This document shows positions 28,939-39,561 of a DNA stretch of 64,000 nt, one piece after another; position 1 is the stretch's first letter; the number at the start of each line of letters is the position of its first letter. The notes under the pieces are model-generated. The model was not told the origin of the DNA, searched no databases, and saw only the letters and a program-made list of their open reading frames with translations. The stretch spans positions 9,073,865 to 9,137,864 of the forward strand of contig CAJINV010000001.1 in assembly GCA_905178155.1 (NCBI GenBank), read 5' to 3'. The position numbers and the translations under genes are program-made. This DNA is from Amoebophrya sp. A120 (lineage: Eukaryota; Sar; Dinophyceae; Syndiniales; Amoebophryaceae).

Positions 28939-31900
28939 CTACTTATCCTCCGCTGGCGGCCCCAGGCTCCAAGAGAAAAATTCGTCTGGCATGAAGCTTC
29001 TGTAGGGACTGGCCAGGAAGTCGGGTTCGTAGGTGCCGACGTTGTAGACCCAGTACCCGCCGAAGTCCAGTTTGTCCGGGTTTTCCAGGACTTCCGGGTA
29101 GTCGGGCGTGAGGAACATTTCGCGGTACCAATCTTCCCCCCGTCCGAGGTTCTTGGTTTCCATGAACTTCTGGACGTCTTCCACTACGTTCGCGTGGCGC
29201 AGCGTGACGCGCTTCAGCATGCGCTCGAACGCCGGGTGCTCGAAATTGTGCTTGTATTCCACCATGTACCGCCACGCGGCCTTGGGCAAGGGCACCAGGT
29301 AAAACGTCTTCGGGCCGACGCCGCCCAGCGTCCAAAAGGGGCCCGCGATGAGGTCGCGCCGCAGCCTGATGTGCGGTGTCCACGTGTCAATCGGGGAGAG
29401 GTGGTCGCCTCCCGCCTTCATTTTCCAACACAGCCGGTGGTACGCCGAGCTCCGCCCTCTTTGCGGCGGTGGCACTTGCACCGGCTCGTTGCATTTCTCC
29501 TCGCCCAGATTCTCCTTTGCGCTTCGAAGCGCAGTCTCACGTTTTTCGCCCCCAAAACCGGCCGGCGAGAATAATTGCCACTCCAGCATTTCGTCCCGCG
29601 GCCCTTCCCGCAGCGTCCCCGTGCCGAACGCCGCTCCGGCGGCGGTCAGGCCCGCGTCCGTCGGGTTGTCCGCGCGCCGGATGCGGTACCCGACGGCCAC
29701 GGTCGGCGGAAAGACTCCGGTCGGCAGAAAGGCGAATGTCGCCGTGTCCAGCATCGCATCGCCGTGGACCTTTGTGACGACGTTCCGGACTTCCTCCGCG
29801 CGGGCGGCCTGCAGCAGGCGCTGCTTTTGGTAGTAGCTCAAAGAGTGATCGCGCGCAAGCTCCTGCTCCGCGGCGGAACTGCTCACGCCGGAAAAAATAT
29901 GCCGGTGCAGCCCGCTCTGCAGAGTGGGATTCCCGGAGTGCGCGGCGTCGCGGAAAAAGGTGCCGCGCTTCTTTCGAAACACGTCGGCGAAGAACCTCTG
30001 TAAGCTTCTGCCGTCCCCCATGCGCACCCGGTTCGCGAACCGCGGGTCCACGCAGGTAAGCGCTCTCGCCAACGTCGTGTCCCACAGCACATTCTTTTGC
30101 ACCGCGTTCAAAGTGCGCTCCACGAGCTCCACGGCAAACGGGAACCTTACCTGCTCGTCCCCGATCTGCTGCAGAAACGGGGCCTCCTCGAGGTCCATGC
30201 GGTGACTGATGAGCCGCTGCGCCATCTGGAGCCCGCCCAGATTCCGGATCAGCACCGCCACGTCTCCGGCGTCCTGCTCCTCCTGTGCGGCTTCCGTAGC
30301 CGCGTCCGTCGGGTTGCGGCCTGAATTTTTTTCCGCTTGCATCTTATCAACCAGCGGGTACACCCCCGCGAGGCCCGCGTACCCCGCGGCCTTTTCCAGA
30401 TCGTACTGCAGCACCTTGGTCGCTTTCCCGCTCACCCGAGCCGCGTCGCACCAGTACGGGGACTGCAGCTTGTTCCTGCTTTCCGCATGGCTCAAGAAGG
30501 AACTTCTGCCACCCGGTGGCTTCGCGGGAGCAGCGGCGCATTTGGCCTCGTACAGTTTCACTGCCTTGTACGTCTTTTGGACCCACTCTTCCCAATCCTT
30601 CTGTCCGCTGCCAAAATCGCCACTGAGTTTTGTGTCGGACACTACGCCCGTCGGGTACTGGGCCAACTCGAAAGAGGAAATGGACGGGTCCGCGGCCTTC
30701 TGTTGGTAAATCTCGGTCAGCGTTGTATACGGATCGGGAGGCTTCTTGGCGGTGACAGGCCCGCCGGGGCCGGGGCCGTGGCTACCACCTCTGTTGTTTG
30801 CGTCGTCCCCTCCTTTAGGTGCGAGCACGCAAAAGTAGTACACGAGCCCGATCGACCCCGCGACAAGGAGCAGCAGCAAGCCGCCGGCAACCCACCAAAA
30901 TAGCGGCGATCGTGTGCAACTGTCGTCGTCCTGCCCCTCCCTGCGGTCGAGTTCGTCGAGCTTGGCCTGGAGCTTGACGGCCATTTCCATCGTCATAGCC
31001 TTTCCCGCAGGCTCCGTCAAAATTGCAAATTCCCGTTCTTCTAGCGGGATCGTTGTACTGTTCGCGGTTGCGACTGTGGTCTCTACCGTCGGCGCGGAGG
31101 TGGAAGCGCTCGCAAGCAGTGGGTCTCTTTCGGTGCTGTCTTCCTCTTCTTCTCGGTGAAAGTACTTGTAGTCCAGCGGCTTCAGATTTTTCAAGTCTAT
31201 GTTCCACGACTTTTCTGCCTGGAGTTGCTTCTTTCTCGGATCTAGTTGCGGCCCCGACCTGGACTTCTGCCCCGTCCTCTGTGCAGCCTGATATTTTTCG
31301 TCCGCATCCGAGGCTTCCGAGGGGCTCGACAACTGCAGTGATGTCGCTTTAACGTGATCCGCGACTACGCGCTGGCACAGATTTTCGATCCGCAGCCGCA
31401 AGACGTCCTTCTCCGGCGGGACGGTGTCCGACGAAAATTGCAATTGCGCACTGTGCGCCGTGACGGCCTGGGACAGCGGGGGAACCAGAATGCTCGTCAC
31501 GAAACGGTCCAGCAAATCCAGCCCAAACGCGCAGGCCTGTTCCCGCGAGGGCGTTTGCGGACAGCAGACGGTAGGGATGCCGAAGGACTCCAAAACTTTT
31601 CCGACAGTGAGCGTGTGGCACCCGAGCAGCACGACCAAACTGGGCAGAGAATTTTCCGCGCCCTTGGACTCCACGAGCTCCCGCAGGAAGAGGTTCAGGT
31701 CCCGCGCCAGCACGGGCTCGCGGCTTCCCAGCTTCAACCCGCGGTTCAGAAACTCCTGGCCCTGGGTGTGGCCGAAGTAGTACCACACGTCGGGGCGGTC
31801 CGCGAGCACGCGGTCCTTCCAGTCGTGCCACGTGTACGCGGCATCGATGCGCACCTCGATCTCGGTGTCCCGTTCTTCGAACCACTGTCGCACGTCCTCC

Positions 31901-34050
31901 TCGTGGTGGTCCAGCAAAATGTCCCGACTCACGTTGTCACCGCGCTCCCCGTTCAACAGCAGAATTGTCGGCTCGCGCAGACGCACGGGCACAAGGCTGT
32001 TCGGTGTGCTGGTGGACACTGCGCCGCTAGTTGCATCTACTTCATCCGGGGAGGAGAATTTTGAATCTGCGCCGGAATAAGTCGAGAAAGAGGTTAATAT
32101 TGTCTCTCCCGGACTCACGTCAAGGCCTGCCTGCGCAAAGGCTTCTGGCAAGACGGAAAACGCCGCTTTCATCTCCAATTTCGCGGTCTCGTCGGACAAG
32201 CACCCCCCGAGCGCCTTGTTTACGCGGACGAGATACCCCTCCAGTGCCTCTTTCCCGTCCTCGAGAAACTGCCGCTTTTTGCCCACCAGCTGCTCCCGTG
32301 TAGTTTTCCCCCGACCTCCTCCCGCGTCGGAATCCAACGCCGTGCTCGCGCTGCTGGACGTTGCTTCCCCGCCGGTTGGGAGGTTCAACCGCTCCCGTGC
32401 GAGCGAAAGCGAAAGCAGACTCTCGTGCGTCAAACGGAGGCCCCCCGGCACTCCATCTTCCAGCAGAACGCGCCCGTGCAAGGGCGGCAGGTAGTATCGC
32501 GCGGAAATCAAAGCATTTGTCCCCGCGTCGTCGAAAACCACCTCCCAGTGCATCCGCGGGACGTACCGCTCGAATTTGGCGTAGCCCGGGCCCAAATGCT
32601 CGGCGACCCGGCCATCGGCTTCCAGCGCCTTTTGCACCAGAGACATGAGGAACATCATCCGCGCCCGGTCGGAGCAGACCTTTTCCTTCGTGATCGCGCC
32701 CAGAGCCGCCTTGTGCTGCTGTCGCAGCGCCGCCGCTTGTTCCTGGCACTTCCGGTTGCAGGTTCGCCCGCACACCGACAGCTTGTGTGCGTGTTTGGGT
32801 GTCGGCGTCGCCGGAAAGAGCAGCGCCGTCTTCAGGTCGGTGATCTTCGCAATTTCGCACCCGCGCTTTGCAAGGGCCGTCACGTCCACGCACCATTTGC
32901 TATTTGTTCTCGCCTCCTCTGCGTCGGCGCTGCTACCGCTCACGACCGAGTGTGTTCGTGACAGGGCCCCTCGCGGTTGCTGCGAGGCATGACCATGCGT
33001 GCTGCTGTGCGAGAAAAGCGGCAAAAAAGCCGTTGCAGCATTTACGACCGCAGGTTGGTTTTTTTCTTTCTCCGACAAGAGTCCCAATAGCGAATAAATC
33101 TCGTGGAGCACCGCGTCTGTAAACTCTGGTGTGGTAGAAACCAAGTCCTGGAGAATGGCAAGCTGTGCGACAAGACGAACCTTGACTTCTGTGGCTGCAG
33201 CTGTGGATGATCCTGCAGTCGCTTCTTCGATTCGGTGTGGCTGCGCCAACTTTAGATCCAGGATTTTTTTGTTACTCGCCTTCTCCACCGCAAACGCGAA
33301 CTCGAACAACGTGACACTCTCTCGTGACGTGACTGGCATCCTACTCTGGTCGTTCCCCCTTCCTCCTGCGGATGGCACTTCGTTCTGGAGACTCGTCCAC
33401 TCGAACCACCCGCGATCGAAGGTTGTGTCACTTTCCGCGAAGCGAATCACCACGGAGCCATCGCCAAAAGCTTCTTGTCCAGTACTATGCACATCAAAAA
33501 GGTTGGCGCCGAATTTGCGCAACTTCGGTAGCACGACGTGTGTCCTTATCTGCTCCAGGAGCGCCTGCTTTTCTATTGAGAATAAGGGCGCCGGTAAATT
33601 CCGAAAGCGCACCTGGACGGCTTTGAGCCCCTCCATCTCCCGGGTGGCAAGGCCGTGCTCGACGGCCATCGGAGGCAGTACGACATTGTTCGGGTTTAGA
33701 ATCGTGCGGGCGTCCTCGTCGCGCCGCGCCTGCAAAACCACCCGCACCAGGTGTTGTTGTCCGGAGCGTTGAAAATGTCTGTCGTCACTGCTGAGATCAT
33801 GACCCGGTAGAGGGCCAGCACCGTTCCAAACTGTCAAAGCTGGTTGAACGTGTACATCCTGCAAGGCGTTTTGACTCAGCGCGGTCATGTAGTTTGCGAT
33901 GACATGGTCGATCGGAATGATATCCGGGCTTCGCTGTTGCTGTTGCGTAGGAATAAACGCGCCATGGTAGGGACGCTGCTGACCGACTCCAGGGTCACCT
34001 CCCGGTTGTCGTCCCGCAGCTAAATGAGAATTGTTGTTGTTCATCGACAT
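28939..34050 (-). CDS. Large membrane protein with CHAT/caspase-like domain, paralog B
   Basis: A single open exon of 1,703 residues, colinear with the protein at 18987-24713 from end to end. Shared landmarks in order are IPIDHVIANYMTALSQ, NPNNVVLPPMAVEHGLA, VRFRNLPAPLFSIEKQALLE, the cysteine cluster CGRTCNRKCQ, YAKFERYVPRMHWEV, and the central block ILLLNGERGDNVSRD to LVVLLGCHTLTVGK. His-761 and Cys-811 are the candidate dyad, with the same spacing of 50 as in paralog A. A transmembrane helix is at about residues 1050-1075 (FWWVAGGLLLLLVAGSIGLVYYF). The C-terminal half keeps motifs such as SLSYYQK and LCWKMKAGGDHLSPIDTWTP. The N-terminal linker is shorter than in paralog A. A duplication origin is clear; membrane-anchored protease or pseudo-protease function is inference. 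CHAT domains are known in separases and in bacterial effector peptidases. Confidence 0.88.
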   Translation of the reverse strand: MSMNNNNSHLAAGRQPGGDPGVGQQRPYHGAFIPTQQQQRSPDIIPIDHVIANYMTALSQNALQDVHVQPALTVWNGAGPLPGHDLSSDDRHFQRSGQQHLVRVVLQARRDEDARTILNPNNVVLPPMAVEHGLATREMEGLKAVQVRFRNLPAPLFSIEKQALLEQIRTHVVLPKLRKFGANLFDVHSTGQEAFGDGSVVIRFAESDTTFDRGWFEWTSLQNEVPSAGGRGNDQSRMPVTSRESVTLFEFAFAVEKASNKKILDLKLAQPHRIEEATAGSSTAAATEVKVRLVAQLAILQDLVSTTPEFTDAVLHEIYSLLGLLSEKEKNQPAVVNAATAFLPLFSHSSTHGHASQQPRGALSRTHSVVSGSSADAEEARTNSKWCVDVTALAKRGCEIAKITDLKTALLFPATPTPKHAHKLSVCGRTCNRKCQEQAAALRQQHKAALGAITKEKVCSDRARMMFLMSLVQKALEADGRVAEHLGPGYAKFERYVPRMHWEVVFDDAGTNALISARYYLPPLHGRVLLEDGVPGGLRLTHESLLSLSLARERLNLPTGGEATSSSASTALDSDAGGGRGKTTREQLVGKKRQFLEDGKEALEGYLVRVNKALGGCLSDETAKLEMKAAFSVLPEAFAQAGLDVSPGETILTSFSTYSGADSKFSSPDEVDATSGAVSTSTPNSLVPVRLREPTILLLNGERGDNVSRDILLDHHEEDVRQWFEERDTEIEVRIDAAYTWHDWKDRVLADRPDVWYYFGHTQGQEFLNRGLKLGSREPVLARDLNLFLRELVESKGAENSLPSLVVLLGCHTLTVGKVLESFGIPTVCCPQTPSREQACAFGLDLLDRFVTSILVPPLSQAVTAHSAQLQFSSDTVPPEKDVLRLRIENLCQRVVADHVKATSLQLSSPSEASDADEKYQAAQRTGQKSRSGPQLDPRKKQLQAEKSWNIDLKNLKPLDYKYFHREEEEDSTERDPLLASASTSAPTVETTVATANSTTIPLEEREFAILTEPAGKAMTMEMAVKLQAKLDELDRREGQDDDSCTRSPLFWWVAGGLLLLLVAGSIGLVYYFCVLAPKGGDDANNRGGSHGPGPGGPVTAKKPPDPYTTLTEIYQQKAADPSISSFELAQYPTGVVSDTKLSGDFGSGQKDWEEWVQKTYKAVKLYEAKCAAAPAKPPGGRSSFLSHAESRNKLQSPYWCDAARVSGKATKVLQYDLEKAAGYAGLAGVYPLVDKMQAEKNSGRNPTDAATEAAQEEQDAGDVAVLIRNLGGLQMAQRLISHRMDLEEAPFLQQIGDEQVRFPFAVELVERTLNAVQKNVLWDTTLARALTCVDPRFANRVRMGDGRSLQRFFADVFRKKRGTFFRDAAHSGNPTLQSGLHRHIFSGVSSSAAEQELARDHSLSYYQKQRLLQAARAEEVRNVVTKVHGDAMLDTATFAFLPTGVFPPTVAVGYRIRRADNPTDAGLTAAGAAFGTGTLREGPRDEMLEWQLFSPAGFGGEKRETALRSAKENLGEEKCNEPVQVPPPQRGRSSAYHRLCWKMKAGGDHLSPIDTWTPHIRLRRDLIAGPFWTLGGVGPKTFYLVPLPKAAWRYMVEYKHNFEHPAFERMLKRVTLRHANVVEDVQKFMETKNLGRGEDWYREMFLTPDYPEVLENPDKLDFGGYWVYNVGTYEPDFLASPYRSFMPDEFFSWSLGPPAEDK

Positions 34051-35334
34051 GACAGACTAGATTACAACTACGTCGACGTCCTGAAAGGTATTTTCTTCCT
34101 TATGCAAGACCAACAAAAATCTATGTTATATTCCACTTCCGCATTCATTCCGTCACCGTCGCGACGGGCAATAAGATCAGTAAAAATCAAGTCGCAGAGG
34201 TCGTCAGTAAAGAAAAAAAGCCAATTCTTGACTTCTTTTATTACGGTGAAATGATAAAAGTTAACTTTGGCCTTGGTACTGCAAACGCAGTATTCGTGAC
34301 CGTGCTAAGTCATGGGCTAGCACTAGAAGAGGATGCTCCCTGGGTTTGAGTAGGTGCATGCAGCGAATTTTCCATTTCTTCAGGGCTCACAACACGCAGG
34401 TCAGGTCAGGTGAGACTGACTGACCGCAAGTATTTTTTTTGCATGCACCGGAGCTCGGAATGTGACCACCGATACTTTGCGCCACCGACGGAGGACCGAA
34501 AGCCTTATTGGCACATGATCTATGCCGTATATTTTTTTTCACTCCTGACCGGACAAATTTCCGTAGACCCGAAATATCGACAGATGTTGATCACGCGATC
34601 AGCTTCGTTCAGATTTCCACGAAGATATTTCCCTACCGATGATAATAGGTTCCGAATTCTTCTCGATGAACCATTTTTCTGCAGCAATGCGTTGTATGAT
34701 CAACCATACACATTTCGTCCTTCACAAATATGAGTGCATTTCCAACAAAAAAAATCGCCGGAAACAGATATTCCTGCCTAAAATCTGCCCGGCGAGGTGC
34801 CTTTGGTGGTCATTTCAACTGTACAATTTCTTCCCACTCCTAGCATGTTTGCACAAAACCTGTTATGTTTGACCCTGACGATAATTTTGATTCTGAACTT
34901 TCACACAAGCGAAGATTTCCTCTTCGCTGAGTCGATCATTCGAATTAGATTTTCAAGCCGAAAAAGGAAGCCTTCTTTTACAACAAATCATTTCACTGGT
35001 ATACTTATGTTGCACTTGAATCGGACTATGTCTTACACTAATAAAACTCATGCGGCCATCTTTCGTTCCTGTCATACGAAACCGTGAAACTACAAACCAA
35101 AACTCCTAAATCTATTCTACTGCCCATAAAAAAGAATTGTGCTTTATTGAGGATATTTTGCGATTGCGAATTCTCATCCGCATGCGCATTTTGTCACATC
35201 TTAAAACTTTGGCGAATTTCGCAAAACAAGCTGACTGACTGTAGTAGCCAAATTGATCAATAAATCGTAAACCGTAGATAATCTTCGTGTTCTTAAAGAA
35301 GCAATGGCATATGACGGAGAAACAAACATCACAC
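34051..35334. other. Intergenic, nothing convincing
   Basis: About 1.3 kb of AT-rich spacer. Plus-strand frames of about 100 codons (34410-34733, 34797-35087) lack any domain and oppose the gene direction. I see no RNA gene or repeat. Confidence 0.5.
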
Positions 35335-38300
35335 TTACTTCGACGGTGAGTACTTCTCGCTGACCGCCCGGCGCATGATCTCGTCCAAGGGACCGAGTAA
35401 CCGCTTGAAGGATTTTCGGTCCAGGGACAAAACTTTGCAGCGCTCCTCGCCTGCCTTCACGGTGGCCAATCGTGGTTGCTCCATCAACAATGCCAACTCT
35501 CCGAAGTAGTCCGCTTGCTGATACCTGGTTGTAAAGAATACAGTTTGTTTGGCTTTCCCAGACAAGAAACTGTGAATATTTTTTTCATCCACATGCGCCG
35601 CTCCTCATGCAACTACACTGGACACTTGTAGAAAACGAGCCCGCAAGCCAGTCCAGTCAGACAGCTTCACGAAAAGCAAATACGCCAGCAATAAATTCTT
35701 CTCTCTGCGATCTATCATTATCGCAAAAAGTAGTACTGCATGACGACTTCCCCGCCCTTGACCGCGACTGGGTTTCCGGATTCCACGATGTAAAATTTGT
35801 CGCCCGCTTCACCCTCAGTCACGATGTGCTCGCCATTTTCGTATACCTCAGCCTTCAGGGCGTCCGCAATCTGATTTGGTAGTTGTTCTCAACGGCTTCT
35901 TCAGTCATGTTGCTTGTGCTTCTAGCGTATAAAAGATGGCGCATGAATCCTAGAACAGAACCTGATCCGCCACAAAAAGAAGTGCCTCGCGTTCCACCTT
36001 CGCCCTTCGCTATCGCAGTAAAACATATTGATATTGGCGGGAGACGTGATTCTACTGGGTTATTTTCCAGTGAAAAAGATGCGGTTATTGTTACGCACTT
36101 ACCTGACTGAGCTCGTAGCTGGTCATGTTCTTCAGCAGTGTGACCTGCTTGAGGAAAGATTCGTATCGCGACCTCTTGCTGGCGGCCGCGTCCTTGACGA
36201 TGGCGTTGAAGGTTTCCCGGTCGAGCTGCCAGAGCGTGCACTTGGTGGTGGACCGCACGTTGGCCGCCCGTGTGGTGTTGTACAACAGCGCTAACTCGCC
36301 GAACACGTCTATCCTGAGTAAAAACGTCCCCACACCATAGTCAAGATGGGGAATCGGCTAGACAAATCCACAAGCTTTGGCTGTTTTGCATGACAAATTC
36401 GGATTCGTAGTGTAGTGCCGTTTGAGCTAGCTCAACAGCATCACAGATCTAGCATACCATGCTGATTGGAGCATGACAAATTGCAAAACACGATTAGAAA
36501 ATGCTTCTCATGGGGCTCCGCATGAGAAACATTTTCAGCATGCAGATTTGCATTACAACTATAGGGTGGGGACGTTTTTGAATAGGATAACGTCCCCAGC
36601 CTCGCACGTCTTCACTACCGTGGAAACCCCCTCGATGTCCTTGTAGCACTCCAGCTTCCCCTCTTCTATCACAAACAGGTAATCCCCGTCGTCGCCCATG
36701 CGAATAATCTCCTTACCCGCTTCAAACTGACGGTTTTCAATATTTCACTTGCATGCTGTACTACAAAACCGTAAATCTGTACCTGAGTTGTGACTAAACA
36801 GGTGTATCATAACTCAAGCAATTGTTCACACTCGCCGGTGGCGAGTAGCACATTTTAGATTGCTGCAAAAAATAAAGCAAACTGGAAGATGAGGCATGAT
36901 GCATGCAGGCCTCAGGATCACAAAAGGCGGACGAAACGGAAACTACATCAAAGTCAAATACTATTTGCTCTTCCATGGCGTCGATGACGACCCCGAAGTC
37001 CTTTTCTTCCAGGGCCGTATCAAATGTAAAAATGTCTGGGTCTGGAAGATTTCTGGATTTGTCATGCATATTTTCCATGACCCATGATGTCTGTCATGCA
37101 TGCCCTAGCATCACAGATTTTTAGAGCGCTTTGTGATGCCTCTACAGCTTGAGAAATGACCTCTCCGCGTCGCACAAACTGGAGTCCTCTTGCTGGTCAT
37201 GCAATACAAATTTTTTCAGAATCCAGAGACAGCATAACAAGTTCCAATCTTCCAGACCCAGACATTTTTGCATTTCATAGGCCGCGAACAGGAACGATTT
37301 GCTGAGCACGTCCTTCTATCAAGTGCAAATATGTCTGGGTCTGGAAGAGTGCGAGATTTTTTGTCATGCTAGTCTAGCATCAGTCTGCGCTATGTATTGC
37401 GTGGCCACCAAGGGGTCCTCTTGCCTGTCGTGTCATGCAAAAGCGCAGTTTCTCGTGCGAAATACGCAGCACAGAAACACGAGAAACCTTGTCATGCTTG
37501 GCAGCGCACTACAGAGCACTTATTGTTCACGGACTTGCATCACAAGTTTCCAGACCCAGACATTTTTGCAGTTGATACCTTCAACCGGGTTTTCTGTTCT
37601 TGTGACTTCACAATCACCTTAGGCGTGAACTCCTTCTTTTTATTCCAGGCCCCGTAGGCCTCCGCGCTGACGCTCTGCCGGGGTCCCTTCTTCACGGCCT
37701 TCTGCGCGAACTCGGGGAGCTCATCCGGACCCTCGTCGTCGTCGTCCTCCTCCTCCGATTCCTCCTCGGCCTCCTTGGCATCGTCGTCTGGTACAGATGG
37801 GAACCAGGATATTAGCACAGCAGCTTTTTGATGGCATGACAAATATTTCGCTGCGGCTTACGCAGGGCAGCAAGACAAGACATTTCGCGCAAAAGAAAAG
37901 AAGAAAAAGATGAAAACTCGGTGAACAAATAAATTTTATACTTTTTGTGAGCGTCGCCAAAACGCCGGAGCAGTCGTTCAGGGTCTTGGATAAGGTCTTG
38001 ATTTCGTCCTTCAACTTCTCGTTTTCTTCCGTGAGTTTCTCTACGTCACCCGAGTCTGTAGTTTTTTATTGTTGTCAAGAAGTATCCTGTTGATCTCTCA
38101 CACGCTGGATCGCTGCAGCTGAAATTCATTATTTTCATTTTGTTGTTCCTGTACTCAAGACATTCACTACATCAATTAGAAAACCCTACTACCAAGCTGG
38201 ATTCCCTTCTTCTTTCTGAGCCATTCCAGCATGAAAGCAGCTGGCTCGGCGGGACATTGCTTCAGGCAGTCGGTAACGAGTTCGGTGAGCAAGGGGTTGA

Positions 38301-38361
38301 GCTGCTCTGTTATGTACTTCTTCTTCTCCTCCGGAATCTTCAGCGAATCCAGAGCCGCCAT
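35335..38361 (-). CDS. cAMP-dependent protein kinase regulatory subunit (RII-like)
   Basis: Nine exons encode 412 residues: 38193..38361, 37942..38055, 37578..37787, 37280..37311, 36962..37012, 36590..36726, 36103..36304, 35737..35870 and 35335..35524. Residues 1-50 are an RIIa dimerisation/docking helix pair (YITEQLNPLLTELVTDCL). An acidic linker leads to the inhibitor segment GPRQSVSAEAYGAWN with Ser-133 at the phospho-acceptor position, RII-style. Two cyclic-nucleotide-binding domains follow. The first has IRMGDDGDYLFVIEEG and phosphate-binding cassette FGELALLYNTTRAANV; the second has VTEGEAGDKFYIVESG and FGELALLMEQPRLATV. Each cassette keeps the Glu and Arg that bind cAMP. The subunit holds the catalytic kinase inactive until cAMP binds. 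Three of the eight introns are introners. One splits the codon just before the first cassette, so accurate removal is required for function. A 32-nt exon lies between two introners. The other five introns are GT-AG. Confidence 0.97.
36310..36589 (+). mobile_element. Introner, family 3, copy 1 (PKA regulatory subunit intron)
   Basis: The element is 280 bp. It begins TATCCTGAGTAAAAACG and TCCCCACACC and ends with the diverged complement GTGGGGACG ... ATAGGATA. Direct repeats are ACGTC (36305-36309 and 36590-36594). Removal joins CEAGD to VFGELALL. Its interior is reversed relative to the copies at 58716 and 59650, although all host genes are on the minus strand. Confidence 0.92.
37018..37279 (+). 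mobile_element. Introner, family 1, copy 3 (PKA regulatory subunit intron)
   Basis: The element is 262 bp with family-1 ends (left TATCAAATGTAAAAATG; right complement slightly diverged, ending GCATTTCATA). Direct repeats are GGCCG (37013-37017 and 37280-37284). Excision joins KSFLFAA to LEEKDFG. The interior is the same subfamily and orientation as the copy at 59358. Confidence 0.92.
37317..37577 (+). mobile_element. Introner, family 1, copy 4 (PKA regulatory subunit intron)
   Basis: The element is 261 bp with left end TATCAAGTGCAAATATG and right end ending TGCAGTTGATA. Direct repeats are CCTTC (37312-37316 and 37578-37582). Excision joins KTRLK to DVLSKSF. This is the only copy of the eleven for which a cut inside the duplication can give GT at the 5' border and AG at the 3' border. 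Confidence 0.92.
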
Positions 38362-39561
38362 GGTTACAAAAAACTTTAGGTAAAATCACAAATGACTAGT
38401 TGCCAGGCATGCGAGAGTGAACGTGAAGAAAAACGACAAGAAAAACTCTGGAAAATATCTAGTTCGAAAATGGGGCGGAGATTGATGACTCTGCATTGTT
38501 GTTTTTTTAAAACTGCGTCATAGTCAAAATACGATAAAAAAGAAAAGCGAAAAGGAAAAAACGGCACTCGTCTCTTTCCTCTCGCAGAGCTCCACACTCG
38601 AAGAACACACAAAACAGCAGACCGCACACAGAAAAAAACACGAAAAAAATCACTCAAGGAAAAATAGATTGATACCGCTACGCACGCTGAACAAAAAAAA
38701 AAGCAACCAGCGAAAAAGATGTGCAAAACAAAAACAATCCAAGTGCCTACTAGTACCATTTGGCCTTTAGGTGGTATAATGGTGGCACGAAACAGAACAT
38801 TTAAGGGTATCAATCTCATTGCTTTTGGTTTTGCTGAAGCTCAAGGAAAAATCTTACATAGGTGTCGTCTAGATGAAAAGCTTTCCCGGGAGCAAGCACA
38901 GTCAAGAAACAAAAAAAGTTCGCTATCAATTTTTCATGACAATAGATAGGCTTGCTAAAGAAAATTGAAGCTTCGTAAAAGTAGTTTAGTTTACTGGAAC
39001 CGAAACACAATGGAATAGTGTGTTAGGAGGAAAAATCGAAACTAGATAGAGATGCGAAAAGTTGTTGAAGTTGCTCGCTTCATATCGTTCAGATGCTAGA
39101 GCAGTGTTTCAAATGAAAAAGGTCGTATAGTCTGAAAATCTTATCATTGATTCAACACATAATTTCTTGAAAAGTCCCACCTTGCTCAAAAGCGACTGGA
39201 TAAAATAGTGCATCGTACACCGAAGGCCGGAATGCGGCCAATATTGACATTGAAGATTGCCCTAAACTGATTTCTGAGGTAGAAACGACAGTGTCCAAAA
39301 CTGGTCCGGAAACCACAAAATACTGCTAGACTAAAAGTTCTAAAATTCGAATTTCATTTTCAAAAAGCATAGAGACAAGAATGGCCATGCACCAAAAAAT
39401 TCAAAACCAAAATAAAAAAAGTTCACTTAAACCATGAAAGATACCGCGCCGTGCAAACAGATGTTAATTGTATGCCTGCTCGTAAGAACTCGAGAAGAAA
39501 AGCGTTTGATTTTTCAAAATTATACTTTTACTTTCTCCTGCTCCAACGATCACTTTCTTGC
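38362..39561. other. Intergenic, nothing seen
   Basis: About 1.2 kb of AT-rich spacer with several A or T homopolymer runs upstream of the PKA regulatory subunit start. Only short frames occur, without coding character. Confidence 0.5.
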
